From NCBI GenBank assembly GCA_036496025.1, contig DASXLW010000085.1:8454-72453 (forward strand): 64,000 bases of DNA, written 5' to 3'. Position 1 is the stretch's first letter, and each line of letters starts with the position of its first letter. Shown one piece after another: positions 22,745-30,323 of this stretch. The DNA is from PALSA-505 sp036496025. GTDB taxonomy: Bacteria > Actinomycetota > Actinomycetes > Streptosporangiales > Streptosporangiaceae. The notes beneath the pieces were generated by a model. That model was not told the DNA's origin, made no database searches, and worked only from the letters and a program-made list of their open reading frames with translations. The translations under genes were made by a program, and so were the position numbers.

Positions 22745-25660
22745 GTGGCGAAGGTCCGGGTTTACGAGCTCGCGAAGGAACTTGGTGTAGAGAGCAAGGC
22801 CGTGATGGCCAAGCTCCAGGAAATGGGTGAGTTCGTGCGCTCGGCGTCCTCGACGATCGAGGCGCCGGTCGTGCGCAGGCTCAGAGAGTCCATCGGGTCA
22901 CAGGCCGCGCAGGCCCCGTCTGCGCCTGCCTCCGCGCGCGCGGAGGCAGGCGCAGACGGGCAGCGCGCGGACGGGCAGCGCCAGGATGGCCGGGCGGGGC
23001 GGACGCCCGCGCCCGCGGCACCCGCTCCGGCCGCGGCCGAAGCGGTCGCCACGGCGCCGCCCGCTCCGGCGGACCGCGCCCCGGCCAGCCCCGGCGACGT
23101 GGGGCCGTCGCCCGCCGGCGCAGCTGCGCCCGCTCCGGCCCCCGCATCCCGCGCGCCCGCGCAGGCCGAACCGGGCCAGCGGCCGCGCCCGGACCAGTCA
23201 CGGCCGAGCGGACCGCGCCCCGGTCCGCGCCCCGGACCCCGGCCCGGGCCCCGGCCGGGCAACAACCCGTTCAGTTCCACCGCGACCGGCATGGGTGCCG
23301 GCCCGCACCCGGCGCAGGCCAGGCCGGGACAGCCGGGTACCGGTGGTCCGACGGGCCCAGGCCAGGGCGGCCGGCCAGGACAGCCCGCAGGCGGGACGCT
23401 CCCTGGCGGTTCCGGTCCCGGGCGGCCCAGCCCCGCTGACATGCCGCGCCCCGGCGGCCCGCGGCCGAGCCCGATGAACATGCGCCCCCGGACGAGTGGT
23501 CCGGGCGGCTCGGGCAGCGGCGGTCCCGGCCGCGGTGCGGCCGGGGGTCCCGGCGGCGCTCGTGGCGGCCCGGGAGGTACCGGGTCGCGTCCCGGCGGCC
23601 GCGGCGGCCCCGGCGGCGGCGTCGGCACATCGCCCGGCGGCCGCGGCGGCCCTGGTGGCCCCGGTGGCCCCGGCGGCGGCCGTGGTCCCGGCGGCGGGGC
23701 ACGTCCGGGCGGCGGCGGCCGTGGCCGGAGCGGCACGCAGGGTGCATTCGGCCGACCCGGCGGGCGTCCGGCCCGTGGCCGCAAGTCGAAGAAGCAGCGG
23801 CGCCAGGAGTTCGACAACCTGCAGGCGCCGAGCATCGGCGGCGTCACGATCGCGCGCGGCAACGGGCAGGTCATCCGGCTGCCGGTCGGCGCGTCGCTGA
23901 GTGACTTCGCGGACAAGATCAACGTCAACCCGGCCTCGCTGGTACAGGTGCTCTTCCACCTGGGCGAGCTGGTGACCGCCACCCAGTCGGTCAACGACGA
24001 GACGCTGCAGCTGCTCGGTGCCGAGCTCAACTACAACGTGCAGGTCGTGTCCCCGGAAGAAGAGGACAAGGAGCTGCTGGAGTCGTTCGACATCGACTTC
24101 GGCGAGAACTCCGGCGACGAGGCCGACCTTGCGCCGCGTCCCCCGGTGGTCACCGTGATGGGCCACGTCGACCACGGCAAGACCAAGCTGCTGGACGCGA
24201 TCAGGAACACCAACGAGGTGGCCCGCGAAGCGGGCGGCATCACCAAGCACATCGGCGCCTACCAGGTCACCATCGAGGTAGACAGCCGGCCGCGCAAGAT
24301 CACGTTCATCGACACCCCGGGCCACGAGGCGTTCACCGCGATGCGCGCACGCGGCGCGGAGACCACCGACCTGGTCGTGCTGGTGGTCGCCGCGGACGAC
24401 GGGGTGAAGCCGCAGACCACCGAGGCGCTCAACCACGCCCAGGCGGCCGGTGTGCCGATCGTCGTGGCGGTCAACAAGATCGACAAGGAGGGCGCCGATC
24501 CGCAGCGGGTGCGCGCCCAGCTCACCGAGTACGGCCTGGTGGCCGAGGAGTTCGGCGGCCAGACGCTGTTCGTCGACGTATCGGCCCGCGAGGGCATCGG
24601 CATCGACGGCCTGCTCGAGGCGATCGTGCTGACCGCCGACGCCGAGCTCGACCTGCGGGCGAATCCGCAGCAGGACGCCCAGGGCGTGGCCATCGAGGCG
24701 CACCTGGACCGCGGCCGCGGCCCGGTGGGCACGGTGCTGGTGCAGCGCGGCACGCTGCACGTCGGCGACTCGATCGTCGCCGGCGAGGCGTTCGGCCGGG
24801 TCCGCGCCATGCTGGACGAGAACGGCGACCCGGTCGCGGAGGCGCCGCCGTCGCGGCCGGTGCAGGTGCTCGGGCTCACCGCCGTCCCCGGGGCCGGAGA
24901 CAACTTCATCGTGGTTTCCGACGACCGGATGGCCCGGCAGATCGCCGAGCGGCGCGAGGCCAGGGAGCGCAGCGCGCAGTTCGCCCGGCGCACCCGGCGG
25001 GTCACGCTGGAGGACCTGGAGTCCGCGCTCAAGGCGGGCGAGAAGGAAGAGCTGCTGCTCATCATCAAGGGCGACGTCTCCGGATCGGTCGAAGCGCTCG
25101 AGGACGCCCTGGTGAAGATCGACGTGGGCGAGGACGTGGGCCTGCGCGTGATCAGCCGGGGTGTCGGTGCGATCACCCAGGACGACGTGAACCTGGCCAT
25201 CGCGTCGGACGCCGTGATCATCGGCTTCAACGTCCGTCCGGCGGGGCGGGCCGGCGAGCTGGCCCAGCGCGAGGGCGTGGACATCCGGTACTACTCGGTG
25301 ATCTACCAGGCGATCGAGGAGGTCGAGGCCGCCCTGCAGGGCATGCTCAAGCCCGAGTTCGAAGAGGTCCAGCTGGGCACGGCCGAGGTCAGGGAGGTCT
25401 TCCGGGTACCGAGGATCGGCAACGTGGCCGGCTGCATCGTGCGCTCGGGGACGATCAACCGGGGCAGCAAGGCGCGCCTGGTGCGCGACGGCGTGGTCGT
25501 CTCGGACAACCTCTCGATCGATTCGCTTCGCCGGTTCAAGGACGACGTGACCGAGGTCCGCGAGGGCTTCGAGTGCGGCATCGGCATCGGGTACAACGAC
25601 ATCAAGGTCGAGGATGTGATCGAGACCTTCGAGATGCGGGAGAAGCCACGGGCGCGGTAA
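22745..25660 (+). CDS. infB: Translation initiation factor IF-2
   Basis: GTPase that places initiator tRNA on the 30S subunit. 971 residues from GTG 22745, which has AGGAG 4 nt upstream and matches the family start (AKVRVYELAKELGV). Domains: IF2_N (1-50); a very long Ala/Pro then Gly/Arg-rich low-complexity linker (about 58-350); a second N-terminal domain; the G domain with GHVDHGKT (473-480), DTPGH (523-527) and NKID (577-580); then domains II, III and C2. Long linkers are typical of high-GC actinobacteria. Expressed within the nusA operon. Confidence 0.97.
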   Translation: MAKVRVYELAKELGVESKAVMAKLQEMGEFVRSASSTIEAPVVRRLRESIGSQAAQAPSAPASARAEAGADGQRADGQRQDGRAGRTPAPAAPAPAAAEAVATAPPAPADRAPASPGDVGPSPAGAAAPAPAPASRAPAQAEPGQRPRPDQSRPSGPRPGPRPGPRPGPRPGNNPFSSTATGMGAGPHPAQARPGQPGTGGPTGPGQGGRPGQPAGGTLPGGSGPGRPSPADMPRPGGPRPSPMNMRPRTSGPGGSGSGGPGRGAAGGPGGARGGPGGTGSRPGGRGGPGGGVGTSPGGRGGPGGPGGPGGGRGPGGGARPGGGGRGRSGTQGAFGRPGGRPARGRKSKKQRRQEFDNLQAPSIGGVTIARGNGQVIRLPVGASLSDFADKINVNPASLVQVLFHLGELVTATQSVNDETLQLLGAELNYNVQVVSPEEEDKELLESFDIDFGENSGDEADLAPRPPVVTVMGHVDHGKTKLLDAIRNTNEVAREAGGITKHIGAYQVTIEVDSRPRKITFIDTPGHEAFTAMRARGAETTDLVVLVVAADDGVKPQTTEALNHAQAAGVPIVVAVNKIDKEGADPQRVRAQLTEYGLVAEEFGGQTLFVDVSAREGIGIDGLLEAIVLTADAELDLRANPQQDAQGVAIEAHLDRGRGPVGTVLVQRGTLHVGDSIVAGEAFGRVRAMLDENGDPVAEAPPSRPVQVLGLTAVPGAGDNFIVVSDDRMARQIAERREARERSAQFARRTRRVTLEDLESALKAGEKEELLLIIKGDVSGSVEALEDALVKIDVGEDVGLRVISRGVGAITQDDVNLAIASDAVIIGFNVRPAGRAGELAQREGVDIRYYSVIYQAIEEVEAALQGMLKPEFEEVQLGTAEVREVFRVPRIGNVAGCIVRSGTINRGSKARLVRDGVVVSDNLSIDSLRRFKDDVTEVREGFECGIGIGYNDIKVEDVIETFEMREKPRAR

Positions 25661-25709
25661 TTGCCCGTCCGGCCGCCGGCCGGCCTGCCCGGCCGGCGGC
25701 GGGGTAGCC

Positions 25710-26006
25710 GTGTACGTGGGCACCCTGGCCCTGGATGTCCTGCTCGGCGACGTACGCTCGCTGAAGCAGAAGCGGTCGGTGGTCCGGCCGCTGATCGCCG
25801 ACCTGCGCCGCAGCTTTCCCGGTGCCGCGGTAGCAGAGACCGGTCACCTGGACGTTCACCGGCGAACGGAGATCGCAGTGGCGGTCGTGGCCTCGACCGC
25901 GGGGCACTGCACCGACGTGCTGACGGCGTGCGAGCGACGGGTCGCCGCCCGCCCGGAGGTCGAGTTGCTGTCAGCCCGGCAGAGGCTGCGGCGGGAGGAG
26001 GACTGA
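25710..26006 (+). CDS. DUF503 family protein (YlxP-like)
   Basis: 98 residues from GTG 25710. It has the DUF503 pattern: an N-terminal strand MYVGTLALDVLL, then SLKQKRSVVRPLIADLRRSFPGAAVAE and a central LDVHRRTEIAVAVV strand. Small proteins of this family lie between infB and rbfA in Gram-positive bacteria and have been linked to ribosome biogenesis, with no defined activity. The sequence is complete and close to the usual length of about 95. rbfA begins 6 bp downstream, so the two are surely cotranscribed. Confidence 0.9.
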   Translation: MYVGTLALDVLLGDVRSLKQKRSVVRPLIADLRRSFPGAAVAETGHLDVHRRTEIAVAVVASTAGHCTDVLTACERRVAARPEVELLSARQRLRREED

Positions 26007-26012
26007 CAGGCC

Positions 26013-26459
26013 ATGGACGCGGCCAGGGCTCGCAAGCTCGCTGACCGGATCGCGCAGATCGTGGCCGAGATGCTGGAGCGGCGGATCAAGGATCCGCGGC
26101 TCGGCTTCGTCACGATCACCGAGGCCAGGCTCACCAACGACCTACGGGAGGCGACGGTCTTCTATACCGTCTACGGCTCCGCCCGCGACCGCGCCGACAC
26201 CGCCGCGGCGCTGGCCAGCGCCACCGGCGTGATCAGGTCCGAGGTGGGTCGTCAGACCGGGCTGCGGCACACCCCGTCGCTGGCCTTCGTACCCGACACG
26301 CTGCCGGACAACGTCCAGCACATCGAAGACCTGGTCGCGGCGGCCCGCGAGGCGGACGCGGAGGTCGCGGCCGCCCGTGAGGGCGCCGAGCCAGCCGGCG
26401 ACCCCGACCCGTACAAGCCGGTCCCGGGCCCGCAGCAGGACGCGGACCCCGGGGCATGA
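26013..26459 (+). CDS. rbfA: 30S ribosome-binding factor RbfA
   Basis: Cold-adaptation and 16S maturation factor binding the 30S subunit. 148 residues from ATG 26013. The KH-like core (1-115) shows RARKLADRIAQIVAEML, the KDPRLGFVTITEARLTNDL segment and the late SLAFVPDTLPDNVQHIEDL helix. The C-terminal 35 residues are an acidic, Pro-rich extension as in other actinobacteria. The stop overlaps the next start (ATGA at 26456). Confidence 0.95.
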   Translation: MDAARARKLADRIAQIVAEMLERRIKDPRLGFVTITEARLTNDLREATVFYTVYGSARDRADTAAALASATGVIRSEVGRQTGLRHTPSLAFVPDTLPDNVQHIEDLVAAAREADAEVAAAREGAEPAGDPDPYKPVPGPQQDADPGA

Positions 26460-27505
26460 CCCGCGGCATCCGACACGAGGACTGGGACCGTGCGGTCGCC
26501 GCGCTGGACCGGGCCGACGAGATCTGCCTGGCCTGCCATGTCCGCCCGGACGGTGACGCCCTCGGCTCGATGCTCGCCGTCACGCACGCGCTGACCGCGC
26601 GGGGTGGCCGGCGGGTGATCGCCTCCTTTGGTGACCACCCCTTCGAGATTCCCGCGATCCTGCGCTTCCTGCCCGGCCTGGACATGCTGAGCCCGCCGCA
26701 GGCGTATCCGGAGCGGCCCCGGCTGATGGTCACCTTCGATGCCTCCAGCGTGGACCGGCTGGGGCTGCTGGCTGGGCACGCCACCCGGGCCACCGAGCTG
26801 ATCGTGCTGGACCACCACGCATCCAACCCGGGCTTCGGCACGATCAACCTGATCGACCCGGCCGCGGCCGCCACCGCCGTGCTGGCCGGGCAGCTGATCG
26901 ACGCCATGGACGTGCCGCTCACCGCCACCATCGCCGCCGGGCTCTACACCGGCCTGGTCACCGACACCGGATCGTTCAGGTTCTCCAGCACGCCGGAGGT
27001 CCACCGGATGGCGGCGCGGCTGATCGAGACTGGCCTGGACCCCGCGTTCTTCGCCCGCGAGCTGGACCGGGCGCCGTTCGGTTATCTGCACCTGCTGTCC
27101 GCGTCGCTTGGCCGGGCCGTGCTCGAGCCCGGGCAGGCCGGAGGGTACGGCCTCGTGTGGACGACGGTTACCCGGGAAGACCGGGCGGCCGACCGCCTGC
27201 CTTACGAGGTCACCGAGGACGTGATCGACGTGGTGCGCCGCACCGACGAGGCCGAGGTCGCGGTGGTGTTCAAGGAGTCCGACGACGGGTTCTGGCACGT
27301 GTCGGCGAGGTCGAAGGGACGGATCGACGTGGCCCGGGCCGCCGTCGCGCTGGGCGGCGGCGGGCACAGCCAGGCGGCCGGGTTCACCACCGACGAGGCC
27401 GTACCGGAGGCCCTGGCGCGGCTGCGCGCGCTGCTCGCGGTCCAGGACGGCCCCCGGCCGGTGCCCTCGGCGCCGGCCGACACGGCGGAGGCCGGTGGCC
27501 GGTGA
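26456..27505 (+). CDS. DHH/DHHA1 phosphoesterase (NrnA-like oligoribonuclease/pAp phosphatase)
   Basis: 349 residues. Manganese-dependent enzyme that degrades nano-RNA and 3'-phosphoadenosine 5'-phosphate in the NrnA family. Seen: HVRPDGDALGS (first metal motif), the catalytic LDHHASN (DHH) at about residue 121, TDTGSFRFS, and the C-terminal DHHA1 signature GGGGHSQAAG. ATG 26456 overlaps the rbfA stop, and its own stop overlaps the truB start (GTGA), so the three genes are coupled. The same position in Mycobacterium (Rv2837c) holds the cyclic-di-AMP/nano-RNA phosphodiesterase CnpB, so a signalling role is possible here. Confidence 0.92.
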   Translation: MTRGIRHEDWDRAVAALDRADEICLACHVRPDGDALGSMLAVTHALTARGGRRVIASFGDHPFEIPAILRFLPGLDMLSPPQAYPERPRLMVTFDASSVDRLGLLAGHATRATELIVLDHHASNPGFGTINLIDPAAAATAVLAGQLIDAMDVPLTATIAAGLYTGLVTDTGSFRFSSTPEVHRMAARLIETGLDPAFFARELDRAPFGYLHLLSASLGRAVLEPGQAGGYGLVWTTVTREDRAADRLPYEVTEDVIDVVRRTDEAEVAVVFKESDDGFWHVSARSKGRIDVARAAVALGGGGHSQAAGFTTDEAVPEALARLRALLAVQDGPRPVPSAPADTAEAGGR

Positions 27506-28377
27506 CCGCGCCGGGCGGGCTCATCATCGTCGACAAGCCGGCCGGGCTCACGTCCCATGACGTTGTGGCCCGGGTCCGCAGGCTGGCCGGTACCCGCCGG
27601 GTCGGTCACGCCGGCACGCTGGACCCCATGGCCACCGGGGTGCTGGTGGTGGGCGTGGAGAAAGCCACCCGGCTGCTGGGTCACCTGGCCCTGACCGAGA
27701 AGGAATACTCGGCCACGATCCGGTTCGGCCAGGCCACGGACTCCGACGATGCCGACGGGACGATCATCTCGCGGGCGTCCGCGCGCGGGGTATCGCGGCC
27801 GAGCCTGACCGCCGCCGCCGACGCGCTGCGCGGCGAGATCCGGCAGATCCCGCCCGCGGTGAGCGCGGTCAAGGTCGGCGGCAAGCGGGCCTACCAGCTC
27901 GCCCGCGACGGCGCGCCGCTCCGGCTTGAGGCGCGCACGGTGACCGTGCGCGAGCTCACCGTGCAGGCCGTGCGCCGCCATGCCGACCTGCTGGACGCAG
28001 ACGTGACCGTGACCTGCTCCAGCGGCACCTACATCCGTGCCCTCGCTCGCGACCTCGGCGCGGCGCTCGGCGTGGGCGGGCATCTGACCCGGCTGCGCCG
28101 CACCCGGGTCGGCCCGTACCGCGAGGAAGACGCGCGGACCCTCGACCAGCTGTCCGCCGAGCTCGCCGTGCTGCCGCTGGCGCAGGCGGCTGCGGCCGCT
28201 TTCCCCCGGCTGGATCTCACCGCCGAGCAGGCCGCCCGGCTGGCCCACGGCGGCCGGCTGCCCGCTTCCGGCCCGGCCGGCGGCACGACGGCCGCATTCG
28301 GGCCCGACGGGTCCCTGATCGCCCTGGTCACCGGGGAGGCGGAGACGTTGCGCCCGCTGGCCGTCTTCGTGCCTTAG
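27502..28377 (+). CDS. truB: tRNA pseudouridine(55) synthase TruB
   Basis: Makes pseudouridine 55 in the T-loop of tRNAs. 291 residues from GTG 27502, whose last bases overlap the upstream stop; the open frame further upstream is not coding. Catalytic aspartate in GHAGTLDPMATGVL, then the tyrosine motif EKEYSA, the IPPAVSAVKVGGKRAY segment and CSSGTYIRALARDLG. A C-terminal actinobacterial extension (about 235-291) replaces a typical PUA domain. A hairpin (28389-28403) follows the stop. Confidence 0.95.
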   Translation: MTAPGGLIIVDKPAGLTSHDVVARVRRLAGTRRVGHAGTLDPMATGVLVVGVEKATRLLGHLALTEKEYSATIRFGQATDSDDADGTIISRASARGVSRPSLTAAADALRGEIRQIPPAVSAVKVGGKRAYQLARDGAPLRLEARTVTVRELTVQAVRRHADLLDADVTVTCSSGTYIRALARDLGAALGVGGHLTRLRRTRVGPYREEDARTLDQLSAELAVLPLAQAAAAAFPRLDLTAEQAARLAHGGRLPASGPAGGTTAAFGPDGSLIALVTGEAETLRPLAVFVP

Positions 28378-28388
28378 CAGCCGCGCAG

Positions 28389-28403
28389 GCCCGCAGAGCG
28401 GGC
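28389..28403 (+). terminator. Hairpin after truB
   Basis: GCCCGC (28389-28394), loop AGA, GCGGGC (28398-28403): a compact perfect 6-bp stem 11 nt after the truB stop, without a T-run. It may end or attenuate the rimP-truB transcript. Confidence 0.4.
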
Positions 28404-28501
28404 TGGCACCCGCGTGGTCGGCTTCACCGTGATCGCATGGCAGGCTTAAGACACGCAGTGCCCGCAGCGGGCGCTCCCGTCACTGTCATGCGGAGGTAGG
28501 C

Positions 28502-29458
28502 GTGCGACGCTGGCACGGCCTGGACGACGTGCCCGACGGCTGGGGTCCCTGCATGGTCACCGTGGGCGTGTTCGACGGCGTGCACCGCGGTCACCAGCGC
28601 ATCGTTCACCACGCACTGGAGGCCGCGCGCGAACCCGGCCTGCCCGTGGTCGTACTCACCTTCGACCCGCATCCTGACGAGGTGGTGCGCCCGGGCACCC
28701 ACCCGCCGTTCCTGTGCACCACCCGGCGGCGGGCCGAGCTGCTGGCCGGGCTCGGCGTCGACGCGGTGTGCATGCTGCCGTTCACCCTGGAGTTCTCCCG
28801 GCTGGCCCCGGACGAGTTCGTACGCGCGGTGCTGGCCGACCGGCTGCATACGGCCCGGGTGGTGGTCGGCGAGAACTTCCGGTTCGGCCACAAGGCAGCC
28901 GGCGACGTGGCGCTGCTCCGCCAGCTCGGCGAGAAGTACGACTTCACCGCCGTCGGCGTGCCGCTGCTGGTGTCCAACGGGGTGACGATCTCGTCCAGCT
29001 ACATCAGGGAGCGGCTGGCGGCCGGCGACGTCACCGCCGCGGCCGAGGCGCTCGGCCGCCCGCACCGGGTGGAGGGCGTGGTGGTGCGCGGACAGCAGCG
29101 GGGCCGCGCGCTCGGCTTTCCCACCGCGAACCTGCAGACCCCGCCGCACACCGCCATCCCGGCCGACGGCATCTACGCGGGCTGGCTGTCCACGCTCGCC
29201 CCGGACGGGTCGCGGGACGAGTGCTGGCCCGCGGCGATCTCCATCGGCAGTAATCCCACCTTCGACGGCGGCGACCGCACCGTGGAGGCCTACGCTCTGG
29301 ACCGCGACGACCTGGACCTGTACGGGGCGCACGTGGCGGTGGACTTCGCCGTCAGGCTGCGGGCTACGGTCAAGTTCGTCTCGGTCGATGACCTCGTGGC
29401 GCAGATGCGGGTCGACGTCGACGAGGCCAGGGCACTGACCGCCGGCCGGCTCCCGTAG
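28502..29458 (+). CDS. ribF: Bifunctional riboflavin kinase / FAD synthetase RibF
   Basis: Converts riboflavin to FMN and FMN to FAD. 318 residues from GTG 28502, with GGAGGTAGGC just upstream. The N-terminal FAD synthetase (1-180) has the nucleotidyl-transfer motif GVFDGVHRGHQRI and the later VTISSSYIRERL. The C-terminal riboflavin kinase (about 185-318) has GRALGFPTANL with the metal-binding Thr-Ala-Asn, and NPTFDGGDRTVEAY. Separated from truB by 124 bp containing a hairpin, so it probably has its own promoter. The flavin-transfer genes at 40954-43673 would use its FMN/FAD products. Confidence 0.96.
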   Translation: MRRWHGLDDVPDGWGPCMVTVGVFDGVHRGHQRIVHHALEAAREPGLPVVVLTFDPHPDEVVRPGTHPPFLCTTRRRAELLAGLGVDAVCMLPFTLEFSRLAPDEFVRAVLADRLHTARVVVGENFRFGHKAAGDVALLRQLGEKYDFTAVGVPLLVSNGVTISSSYIRERLAAGDVTAAAEALGRPHRVEGVVVRGQQRGRALGFPTANLQTPPHTAIPADGIYAGWLSTLAPDGSRDECWPAAISIGSNPTFDGGDRTVEAYALDRDDLDLYGAHVAVDFAVRLRATVKFVSVDDLVAQMRVDVDEARALTAGRLP

Positions 29459-29724
29459 CCCGGATGCGCGGGCATAACCCACGCTGCCGGCGCGTTCCAC
29501 AGATAGCCAGGCCACACCGATAACCAGGCCACGCGGACGCCCCGACTTGGACGGGGGAGCGTGCGGGCCGTGATACCGTGAGTTGCGGTCCGGTGGATGG
29601 CCGCCGTATTGTGCTGCGCCCTCATGCAGCAGATGACGGCCCCCTCGCTGTTCCAGTTACCCACCGGGCCCGGGCTGCCCCAGCACCGACGGCAGCACCA
29701 CGACGATTCGCATGAAGGAGCCAC

Positions 29725-29994
29725 GTGCCGCTTGAAAGCACCGTGAAAGCGGAGATTATCGGCCAGCACGCGACCGGTGAGGGTGACACCGGTTCGCCGG
29801 AAGTCCAAGTCGCGCTGCTGACCCGACGAATCAGCGACCTGACCGAGCACCTCAAGGTGCACAAGCACGACCATCACAGTCGCCGCGGGCTACTGCTGCT
29901 GGTCGGCAGGCGCAGGCGATTGCTGAAGTACCTCGCCAAGACCGATATCACCCGCTACCGCGCACTCATCGAGCGCCTGGGCCTGCGCAGGTAA
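29725..29994 (+). CDS. rpsO: 30S ribosomal protein S15
   Basis: 89 residues, exactly the family size, starting at GTG 29725 with AAGGAG upstream. Binds the central domain of 16S rRNA. Family motifs: HATGEGDTGSPEVQVALLTRRI, LTEHLKVHKHDHHSRRGLLLLVG and RRRLLKYLAKTDITRY. The 266-bp region before it has no gene; a weak TTGGAC (29547) and TACCGT (29574) pair is 21 bp apart, too wide to be convincing. pnp follows after a structured spacer, the universal rpsO-pnp arrangement. Confidence 0.98.
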   Translation: MPLESTVKAEIIGQHATGEGDTGSPEVQVALLTRRISDLTEHLKVHKHDHHSRRGLLLLVGRRRRLLKYLAKTDITRYRALIERLGLRR

Positions 29995-30215
29995 GCACCG
30001 GCCCGGCGCCAAGGCGGCGGTTTCGCACGTCGCCACAACTGAATACGACCAAGGATCGATGTCCCGCAACCCGGTCCCGGAGCGAATGCAAGGCACCAAG
30101 GGCCGGTCCTCGGTAGTGGTCCCCGGATCCGCTGGATACCGCGAACACGCGGCCGCATGGCGCAGCCGCAGCGGGCGCCAGCGGACAAGCCGAGGGCTTC
30201 AATCGAAGACCGGCC

Positions 30216-30249
30216 GGCCGCCGCCGCGGCCCCTACGGCCACGGCGGCC
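30216..30249 (+). promoter_or_regulatory. Long GC hairpin between rpsO and pnp
   Basis: Left arm GGCCGCCGCCGCGGCC (30216-30231) pairs with GGCCACGGCGGCC (30237-30249) around a short loop, with a small bulge. It could be a terminator of rpsO or an RNase III processing site in the rpsO-pnp transcript. Confidence 0.5.
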
Positions 30250-30281
30250 CGCCCCGGGCTACGGGAAGCGCGGGACAACAG

Positions 30282-30300
30282 GTGCGGTATCGAACCGCAC
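30282..30300 (+). promoter_or_regulatory. Perfect hairpin ahead of the pnp ribosome site
   Basis: GTGCGGT (30282-30288), 5-nt loop, ACCGCAC (30294-30300). The stem ends 8 nt before the AAGGAGG ribosome site (30309-30315), a position where it could affect pnp translation or mRNA stability. Confidence 0.5.
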
Positions 30301-30323
30301 GTACCCGCAAGGAGGTCTCACCC

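Larger units (their letters stand above)
29995..30323 (+). other. rpsO-pnp intergenic region, no gene
   Basis: 329 bp without a credible gene. It holds two RNA-structure candidates, listed separately (30216-30249 and 30282-30300). In Streptomyces and E. coli the matching spacer contains a hairpin cut by RNase III that mediates pnp autoregulation; the position here fits that, but cleavage is inferred only by analogy. Confidence 0.7.

Noticed and set aside
23040..23780. GC-rich repetitive stretch considered as a mobile or repeat element
   Set aside because: It encodes the Pro/Gly/Arg-rich linker of IF2, a known feature of actinobacterial IF2, in frame.
23198..25723. Long minus-strand open frame opposite infB
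   Set aside because: The plus strand encodes intact IF2 G-domain motifs; the minus product has only compositional repeats.
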